64,000 nt of DNA from Microcaldota archaeon (GTDB taxonomy: Archaea > Micrarchaeota > Micrarchaeia > Norongarragalinales > Norongarragalinaceae): the NCBI GenBank assembly GCA_016207165.1, contig JACQQD010000001.1:62001-126000 (forward strand), in the 5' to 3' direction. The notes under the pieces are model-generated. The model made no database searches and had not been told where the DNA came from. It saw only the letters and a list, made by a program, of their open reading frames with translations. Made by a program: the position numbers and the translations under genes. How positions within the stretch are numbered: the first letter of the stretch is position 1; every line of letters starts with the position of its first letter. This document shows positions 57,310-64,000 of the stretch, piece by piece.

Positions 57310-59217
57310 ATGAGCCTGGACGTCAGCCAATTGCCCGTCATTGCGTTGGGCGTCATTACGTTAGTCGCTCTTCTGGTCGGCGTCTTGTTCACGCGCCTGG
57401 GCTTGTCATCGTCGTTGGGCTACATTTTCTCCGGCATTTTTTTGGGGCCCATGGCCTTGGGCTTCATGGTGCCGGGCGAGCCCATCACGCTTTTGTTTGG
57501 CGAGATCGGCGTTTTGATGCTCTTGTTTTACTTGGGCTTGGAGTTGAGCATCGAGAAATTCAAGAAGAACGGCGTGGTGGCGCTGATTTTGGCGTCCGTG
57601 GAAATGGCGACGGCGTTTGTGGCGGGCTTTGCGGTCGCCAAGTTCTTCGGTTTCGGGGATGTGGAGGCCATCGTGGTCGGTTCGCTTTTGCCGGCCACGT
57701 CCACCGTGATCGCGCTGAAATTCATGCTGGAGAAAAAGATTTTGGACCGCTTCGAATCGCAGATTGCCGTGAGCGCCTTGATCATTGAGGACTTCTTCGC
57801 GATTTTGGTCCTGGTTCTTCTGACCAGTTTTTCGGCGGCCACGTCGTTTAACTTCCTGGTTTTAAACGGCTTGTTTTTCGTGGTGGCCATGTTCGTCGTG
57901 GTGCGGCGCTTCTCCCCGTTGGCGTTATCCTACTTGGCCCAAATCGGCCACGAGGACAAGATGGCGTTGTATGCCGTGGGCGTGGGCATCGTGGTGGGCT
58001 ACTTCGGGCAGCTTTTGGGCCTCTCGCCGGCGTTGGGCGCGTATTTTGCCGGGTTTGCGCTGGCGGAGTCCAAGTACGGCGTGCGCATCAAGCGGGAACT
58101 GGGCCTGTTTCGCGAATTTTTCATCCTGTTTTTCTTCGTCTCGTTTGGCGCCACCGTGATCTTTCCGGCGTCCATCACCCTCTACGCGCTTTTGGCGTGC
58201 TTGTTGGTCGCCTACTTGGTGGCCAAGATTCTCGCGTACGGCGTTTTCGGGTCCGCCATTGGGTTGAACACGAAGTCGGCGATCACCACGGGCATGCTCA
58301 TGCTTTCCATCGGCGAGTTCTCCATCATCATTGCCGCCGCCGCGGCCCCCCTGGTGTCCAATCCCGCGGACATCACGGCGTTGGCGTTTCTGTTGACGAT
58401 CACCACTGGCTTTTTGGCGCCGGTGTGCTTTGCGCGCAGCGACCGGATCGCGGACGCGTTTCTCCGCGTCTACCCCAAACGCATCCGGAATGCGTTGTCG
58501 GTGGTGGGCCAGGAAATGCATGCCGTGGAGGCGTTCTCCAAGGCGTTTGAAAAGCCGTTCTGGCGATCGGTGCAGAACCTGTTGGCGAATTTTGTTATCG
58601 CGTTGGCCGTGGTCTACGTGGCCGCGCTTCTCAATACGTACTTCATCTTTCCGGCGTTTCCCGATCTTCCTTCTTCCGCCACCCTGGCGGTGTTGGTGTT
58701 GCCCTTCATCGTGTGGCCGATTTACCGGTCGCTGCAGGAACTGAAATTCCTCGTCGAAACCTTGGTGCGGCACCTGGTTCACCCCGTTTTGGTGGAGCGC
58801 GCATCGGAGTTGTTTGTCGGAACGTTTTTGGCGCTCTCCAGCCTCTTCGTAGCCGCGTGGCTGTACTTCCAGAAGACGCCGCCGCTGTTCATCCTGCTTC
58901 CCGGCGTCTACTTCGTTCTGGCTTTGGTGTTTCTTTCGCGGGCCGTGTGGTCGTTTTTCGACCGGTTGGAATCCGTGGCTTCTTTGGCCGGCGGCGCGGA
59001 CGCGTCCACCCGGCGTTTGGCCAACGCGTTTGACGCGGAAGGCTTGGCCTTGGACCGGTTGAATGACCTGCGGGTCGTGTCCAAGGACAAGATATCCAGC
59101 GCGCTTCGGTCCGGCAAGCCTGGCTTGGCCCGCAAGCGGTTGTCGGATTTCCAAAAAGACCGGTCCCGGTTGCTCCGACCCGCTTCTTTCCGCCGGAGCC
59201 GAAAGCCCCGCCGCTGA
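57310..59217 (+). CDS. CPA2/Kef-type cation:proton antiporter
   Basis: LGYIFSGIFLGPMALG, EIGVLMLLFYLGLELS; ~12 TM segments. Confidence 0.93.
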   Translation: MSLDVSQLPVIALGVITLVALLVGVLFTRLGLSSSLGYIFSGIFLGPMALGFMVPGEPITLLFGEIGVLMLLFYLGLELSIEKFKKNGVVALILASVEMATAFVAGFAVAKFFGFGDVEAIVVGSLLPATSTVIALKFMLEKKILDRFESQIAVSALIIEDFFAILVLVLLTSFSAATSFNFLVLNGLFFVVAMFVVVRRFSPLALSYLAQIGHEDKMALYAVGVGIVVGYFGQLLGLSPALGAYFAGFALAESKYGVRIKRELGLFREFFILFFFVSFGATVIFPASITLYALLACLLVAYLVAKILAYGVFGSAIGLNTKSAITTGMLMLSIGEFSIIIAAAAAPLVSNPADITALAFLLTITTGFLAPVCFARSDRIADAFLRVYPKRIRNALSVVGQEMHAVEAFSKAFEKPFWRSVQNLLANFVIALAVVYVAALLNTYFIFPAFPDLPSSATLAVLVLPFIVWPIYRSLQELKFLVETLVRHLVHPVLVERASELFVGTFLALSSLFVAAWLYFQKTPPLFILLPGVYFVLALVFLSRAVWSFFDRLESVASLAGGADASTRRLANAFDAEGLALDRLNDLRVVSKDKISSALRSGKPGLARKRLSDFQKDRSRLLRPASFRRSRKPRR

Positions 59218-59274
59218 CCCCCGCGTTTCCAACCCGCTTCCGGATGCCTGGCGAGTTCGTCGTTAGACGTAAAA

Positions 59275-59322
59275 ACACTATGGGTGGTGGTTGACTGTTG
59301 TTTTTGATACCATATCTGGGCA
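59275..59322. promoter_or_regulatory. Candidate tandem NrdR boxes upstream of nrdA
   Basis: ACACTATGGGTGGTGG (59275) and ATACCATATCTGGGCA (59307), 32-nt spacing, followed by TATA-like ACTTATTTATAGG. Confidence 0.4.
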
Positions 59323-59423
59323 ATACTTATTTATAGGGGTCAACCGAAATGAACCGGGGCAGTCCGTTTGGGTAGCGGGTGGCCATGCCCTTTCGGGATC
59401 GTTTTCCAGGTGGTGTTTTTTTG

Positions 59424-62279
59424 ATGGAGGCTTCCAAACTTCTCATTTCCAAGCGCAACGGCGACGTAGTCGCCTTCGATTCGGCGCGCATCGAGAACGC
59501 GATTACCAAGGCCGTCATTGCCAGCTCCAGTGACGTGCCCGCGGCGCAGGTTCAAGAGCTCACGCGCGAGATTGTGGGGGAGGTCCGGGAGCGCTTCGTC
59601 GACTTTTTCCCGAACGTGGAAAACATCCAGGACATCGTGGAGAAGCACCTCGTCAAATCCGGCCTTTACGAGGTCGCCAAGTCGTACATTTTGTACCGGG
59701 CCAAGCGCCAGAAAGAGCGTGAGGAAGAACGAAGGAAAAACATCGAAAAGACGTTGTTGGGCAAGCTGACCGTCCAGAAGCGGGACGGGCGGCTGGTATT
59801 GTTTGATTTCCGCAAGTTCAAGGAGGCCGTGGCGCGTCACGCGCGGGATCTGGAGGGCGTGGACGTGGACAAGGTCTGCCACGAGGCCATCAAGAACATT
59901 TACGATGGCGTGCCCACCCAGGAAATCGAGCGGGCCTTGGTGTTGGCGTGCATTTCGTTCATCGAGAAGGACCCGGCCTACGATTACCTGTCCGCGCGCG
60001 TGTTTTTGCAGAAGCTTTACAAGGAAGTCATTGGCCTGTCGGTCACCGAAGGCGTGCTGGAGGCCGGTTACCGCGACGCGTTCGTCCGCGGGATCCGGGA
60101 CGGCGTGTCCCGGGGCCTGTTTGACCCCCGCATGGCGGAATTTGATTTGAAGAAGATGGCGCAGGGCCTTATCGTCGAGCGCGATGGCCTGTTCAAGTAC
60201 ATGGGCATCCAGACGCTGTACGACCGCTATTTTGCGAAGTGGGAAAACCAGCGGCGCGAGTTGCCTCAAGCGTTTTGGATGCGCGTGGCCATGGGTTTGG
60301 CGTTGGAAGAGGAAAACCGTGAGGAAAAGGCGTTGGGGTTCTACGAATTGCTGTCGTCCATGCGCTTCGTCTCGTCCACGCCGACGCTGTTTCACGCCGG
60401 TACCCTGCACCCCCAGCTTTCCTCGTGTTACTTGACGACGGTGGAGGATGATTTGACGCACATTTTCAAGTGCATCGGCGACAACGCCCAACTTTCAAAA
60501 TGGTCCGGGGGCTTGGGCAACGACTGGACGAACGTCCGCGCCACGGGCGCCTGGATCAAGTCCACGGGCGTGGAGAGCCAGGGCGTGGTGCCGTTTCTGA
60601 AGATCGCCAACGACGTGACGGTGGCGATCAACCGTTCCGGGAAACGCCGGGGGGCCACATGCGCGTATTTGGAGACGTGGCACTTGGACATCGAGGACTT
60701 CCTGGATTTGCGGAAGAACACCGGAGATGACCGCCGGCGCACGCACGACATGAATACGGCGAACTGGATTCCCGATCTTTTCATGCAACGCGTTTTAAGC
60801 GATGGGTCCTGGACGCTGTTCACGCCCAACGAGGTGCCGGAATTGCATCACGTGTTTGGCGACGCGTTCAAGAAGAAATACGAGGAATGCGAACTGAAAG
60901 CGCGCGAGGGAAAAATCCGTAAATTCAAGGTGGTCTCGGCGCAAAAGCTGTGGCGCCGCATGCTGTCGAGTTTGTTTGAGACGGGTCACCCGTGGGTCAC
61001 GTTCAAGGATCCCTGCAACATTCGTTCCCCTCAGGACCACGTGGGCGTCGTGCACTCGTCGAACCTCTGCACGGAAATCACGTTGAACACGTCCTCGGAG
61101 GAGACGGCCGTGTGCAACCTGGGTTCCGTCAACTTGGAGCGGCACGTGATTGACGGGCGACTGGACGAGGACCTTTTAGCGGAGACGGTCCACACGGCGA
61201 TTCGCATGCTGGACAACGTCATCGACATCAACTTTTATCCCACCACCGAGGCCAAAACGTCCAACGTGCGCCACCGGCCCATTGGTTTAGGCATCATGGG
61301 CTTTCAGGACGCCTTGTTCAAGTTGGACTTGGCGTTCGAGTCCAAGGGCGCCTTGGAGTTTTCCGGCCGCAGCATGGAGTTTGTTTCTTTCCATGCGATT
61401 TTGGCGTCGTCCCGTCTGGCCCAGGAACGGGGCCCGTATGAGTCCTACCGGGGTTCCAAGTGGGACCGAGGCCTCATGCCTTTGGACACGTTGGACCTCT
61501 TGGAAAAAGAGCGCGGCATGAGGGTGGACGTTTCGCGGCACGCTTCCATGGATTGGACGCCGGTGCGCGAGCACGTGAAGCGACACGGCATGCGCAACTC
61601 CAATACCATGGCCATTGCGCCAACGGCCACGATTTCCAACGTTTCGGGGTGTTTTCCGTCCATCGAACCGATTTACAAGAACTTGTACGTCAAGGCCAAC
61701 ATTTCCGGCGAGTTCACCGTCGTCAACGCGTACCTGGTGGAGGACCTCAAGAAACTCGGGCTTTGGGACCAGGAAATGCTGGACCAACTCAAGTACTACG
61801 ACGGCAGCGTACAAAGCCTTGCGCGCGTGCCGGACCCGCTCAAGGCCAAGTACAAGGAGGCCTTTGAAGTCGATCCGGAGTTCATGATCAAAATGGCGGC
61901 GGAACGCGGCAAGTGGATTGACCAAAGCCAGTCGCTCAACGTGTTTCTCAAGGGCACGTCCGGAAAGCAGTTGTCCGACGTGTACCTGGCGGCGTGGCGC
62001 ATGGGTTTGAAGACCACGTATTACTTGCGGACACTGGCCGCCTCGCAAATCGAGAAGTCGACTCTGGACGCGTCCAAGTTTGGCTTCACCCAGAAGCGCG
62101 AGTACGCGGAAGTGCCGGAACAACCAGACGCCAAGGCGTTCACTGTCCAAGCCGGGCCGGAGGCAGACCGTGCCGTGGTTCACGCCGTAACGCCGCCTCT
62201 GAAGTCCCTGATGCCGGCGTCGGATGCCGCACCCAAGACGTGTTCGATTCTGGACCCGGATTGCGAGGCCTGCCAGTAA
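59424..62279 (+). CDS. nrdA: Ribonucleoside-diphosphate reductase alpha subunit
   Basis: Two N-terminal ATP-cone-like segments, CNLGSVNLE, NSNTMAIAPTATIS, C-terminal CEACQ; upstream in-frame starts at 59379 (GTG) and 59385. Confidence 0.95.
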   Translation: MEASKLLISKRNGDVVAFDSARIENAITKAVIASSSDVPAAQVQELTREIVGEVRERFVDFFPNVENIQDIVEKHLVKSGLYEVAKSYILYRAKRQKEREEERRKNIEKTLLGKLTVQKRDGRLVLFDFRKFKEAVARHARDLEGVDVDKVCHEAIKNIYDGVPTQEIERALVLACISFIEKDPAYDYLSARVFLQKLYKEVIGLSVTEGVLEAGYRDAFVRGIRDGVSRGLFDPRMAEFDLKKMAQGLIVERDGLFKYMGIQTLYDRYFAKWENQRRELPQAFWMRVAMGLALEEENREEKALGFYELLSSMRFVSSTPTLFHAGTLHPQLSSCYLTTVEDDLTHIFKCIGDNAQLSKWSGGLGNDWTNVRATGAWIKSTGVESQGVVPFLKIANDVTVAINRSGKRRGATCAYLETWHLDIEDFLDLRKNTGDDRRRTHDMNTANWIPDLFMQRVLSDGSWTLFTPNEVPELHHVFGDAFKKKYEECELKAREGKIRKFKVVSAQKLWRRMLSSLFETGHPWVTFKDPCNIRSPQDHVGVVHSSNLCTEITLNTSSEETAVCNLGSVNLERHVIDGRLDEDLLAETVHTAIRMLDNVIDINFYPTTEAKTSNVRHRPIGLGIMGFQDALFKLDLAFESKGALEFSGRSMEFVSFHAILASSRLAQERGPYESYRGSKWDRGLMPLDTLDLLEKERGMRVDVSRHASMDWTPVREHVKRHGMRNSNTMAIAPTATISNVSGCFPSIEPIYKNLYVKANISGEFTVVNAYLVEDLKKLGLWDQEMLDQLKYYDGSVQSLARVPDPLKAKYKEAFEVDPEFMIKMAAERGKWIDQSQSLNVFLKGTSGKQLSDVYLAAWRMGLKTTYYLRTLAASQIEKSTLDASKFGFTQKREYAEVPEQPDAKAFTVQAGPEADRAVVHAVTPPLKSLMPASDAAPKTCSILDPDCEACQ

Positions 62280-62409
62280 GGTGAATTGTCATGAGCATCA
62301 TCAACAATCCCAGGACCGCGGGAGGCTCCGCCTCCCCCAGTCCCATGGTCCCCCTGACCCCTCCGACTCAAGGTGAATTGACATGAGCATCATTAACAAT
62401 CCCAAAACC
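62278..62409 (+). repeat. 40-nt direct repeat flanking ~52 nt: duplicated nrdB start region
   Basis: AAGGTGAATTGTCATGAGCATCATCAACAATCCCAGGACC (62278-62317) vs AAGGTGAATTGACATGAGCATCATTAACAATCCCAAAACC (62370-62409), 36/40 identical. Confidence 0.95.
62291..62386 (+). CDS. 31-aa ORF from duplicated nrdB start, overlapping nrdB (ATGA)
   Basis: MSIINNPRTAGGSASPSPMVPLTPPTQGELT*; TGA overlaps nrdB ATG. Confidence 0.5.
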   Translation: MSIINNPRTAGGSASPSPMVPLTPPTQGELT

Positions 62410-63378
62410 GATCCGAACAAGATTCTGCCCATGAAGTACTTGTGGGCGCGCGAGCACTACAAAAGCGGTGTGGCGAACAACTGGGTGCCGGAGGAAGTCT
62501 CCATGCAGAAAGACGTGGAGCAGTGGAAGGATCCAAGCGTCTTGTCGGAAACGGAGCGCCGCATGATTTTGTGGAACCTCGGCTTTTTCTCGACGGCGGA
62601 GTCCCTCACGGCCAACAACATCGTTTTGGCGGTGTACAACCACGTGACGAACCCCGAATGCCGCCAGTACTTGTTGAGGCAGGCGTACGAGGAGGCCGTG
62701 CACACCGACACGTTCATTTACTGCTGTGATACGCTGGGCTTGGATCCCGAGGAAATCTACAACATGTACAAGACCATTCCGTCCATCAAGAAGAAAGACG
62801 ACTTCGTCGTTGACCTGACCAAATCGATTTTCGACCCGCACTTTACCACGGAAGGCACGCAGAACATTCAGGCTTTTTTGCGGGACTTGGTGGGTTTCTA
62901 CGTCATCATGGAGGGCATCTTCTTTTACGCGGGCTTCGCCATGATGTTGGCGCTCAAGCGGCAGAACAAGATGGTGGGCGTGGGCGAGCAGTTCGAGTAC
63001 ATCATGCGGGACGAGAGCCTGCACTTGGCGTTTGGCTGTGACTTGATCAACCAGATCAAGGCGGAATTTCCCCAGGCGTGGACGCAGGAGTTCCAGGACG
63101 AAATCGTTGACTTGGTCAAAAAATCCGTGGTCTTGGAGCAGACGTACGCCGACGACGCGTGTCCGCAAGGGCTTTTGGGCATCAATTCCAAGGAATTCAA
63201 GAAATACGTTGAGTACATTGCGGACCGGCGGCTGTTGAGACTGGACTTGCCGAAGGTCTACAACCGGGAAAACCCGTTTCCCTGGATGAGCACGGCGACC
63301 GACTTGAACAAGGAAAAGAATTTCTTCGAGACGCGGGTCACGGAGTACCAGACCGCCGGATCGCTTGAATGGGATTGA
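62383..63378 (+). CDS. nrdB: Ribonucleoside-diphosphate reductase beta subunit
   Basis: ETERRMILWNLGFFSTAESL, QAYEEAVHTDTF, MEGIFFYAGFA, RDESLHLAFG. Confidence 0.96.
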   Translation: MSIINNPKTDPNKILPMKYLWAREHYKSGVANNWVPEEVSMQKDVEQWKDPSVLSETERRMILWNLGFFSTAESLTANNIVLAVYNHVTNPECRQYLLRQAYEEAVHTDTFIYCCDTLGLDPEEIYNMYKTIPSIKKKDDFVVDLTKSIFDPHFTTEGTQNIQAFLRDLVGFYVIMEGIFFYAGFAMMLALKRQNKMVGVGEQFEYIMRDESLHLAFGCDLINQIKAEFPQAWTQEFQDEIVDLVKKSVVLEQTYADDACPQGLLGINSKEFKKYVEYIADRRLLRLDLPKVYNRENPFPWMSTATDLNKEKNFFETRVTEYQTAGSLEWD

Positions 63379-63416
63379 CTTTTAGTTTTTTTCTTTTTTC
63401 CCAGGCGAAAAGCACT

Positions 63417-63968
63417 CTAGCTTTTTTTCTTCTTTTTCGCAAGCGCCGGCTGCCTTTCGGTTTTGTGCGTTTTGTCGTGGGAGTCTTCGTGGAAGACGCG
63501 TCGGCCGGAGAGCTTGAGGTTGGCCCAATTCAACACCACGAACGTGACGAAGTACGACGCCATGGCGTGCACGCTGGTCCAGCCGTTGGCGTACGTCAAC
63601 AACTTGTAATCCAAGAGCAGGCCTTCAATGCCGACGCCGACCATGGCCAGCAACAGCGACGTGGACACGACGTACAAGGCGTCGGCGCGGGGCTGCATGA
63701 TGAGGTGGTAGGCCATGCCGGCCAGAATCGCGATGAAGACGACTTGGATGGGAACCGCCCACAGGAACAGGGGGCTTCCAAAGGAAGTCCAGAGCCCGGC
63801 TTGTGCGCCGAAGTTTTCGAACACGAAGTCAGCCAGCGCCAGAAACAATCCGAGGAGAATCGCTTTTTTCAGGGTTTCCGCATTGGGGCGGAGGTAGGCG
63901 ATGATTGTGGCGAGGAGGCCGACTCCCAACGCAAAAAGGTACGTCCACAACGTGATTTCGACGAGCAT
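63417..63968 (-). CDS. Polytopic membrane protein
   Basis: 183 aa, multiple TM segments, Lys-rich C-terminus. Confidence 0.8.
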   Translation of the reverse strand: MLVEITLWTYLFALGVGLLATIIAYLRPNAETLKKAILLGLFLALADFVFENFGAQAGLWTSFGSPLFLWAVPIQVVFIAILAGMAYHLIMQPRADALYVVSTSLLLAMVGVGIEGLLLDYKLLTYANGWTSVHAMASYFVTFVVLNWANLKLSGRRVFHEDSHDKTHKTERQPALAKKKKKS

Positions 63969-64000
63969 GGAAGGCTTACGCGGACTTGGTTTTTAAACCA

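Noticed and set aside
57925-59232. 435-aa minus-strand ORF
   Set aside because: Antisense to the antiporter; Arg/Gln/His-rich shadow.
1-64000. CRISPR array search
   Set aside because: No regularly spaced identical 20-40 nt repeats seen.
1-64000. Transposase or integrase genes
   Set aside because: No DDE, tyrosine or serine recombinase motifs recognised in the ORF track; the ATPase at 14031 has a TniB/ExeA-like feel but lacks any transposition partner.

Overview
This 64 kb window is archaeal chromosomal DNA. Archaeal markers include a histone, RpoK, PriS/PriL primase, DTD2, Taw1, NreA, archaeal-type ThrRS, box-A-like TATA elements and short or absent leaders. Most of it is dense housekeeping sequence: Lhr helicase, DHH nuclease, beta-CASP RNase, ABC transporters, GlmS/GlmU/GlmM, primase operon, and NrdR plus class I-type RNR. 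The standout is ~5.8-10.9 kb, a compact eukaryote-like ubiquitin-type conjugation locus. It encodes a beta-grasp-type modifier ending exactly in Gly-Gly, a canonical-looking E2 (FHPNI...VCIQLV...W...NP..PLN), a ThiF/E1-like enzyme, a RING-like treble-clef zinc protein, a JAMM isopeptidase (HSHPDYGCFLSSTD) and several tightly packed uncharacterised ORFs. Other notable items: an intron-interrupted tRNA; a duplicated nrdB start giving a 31-codon ORF overlapping nrdB; a LonB-like ATPase without the protease domain; a short NFACT-N/RqcH-like protein; candidate NrdR, PadR and VapB operators; a repetitive, poorly coding AT-rich segment at 1-2390. All calls come from reading the sequence and the supplied ORF track; no database search was run.
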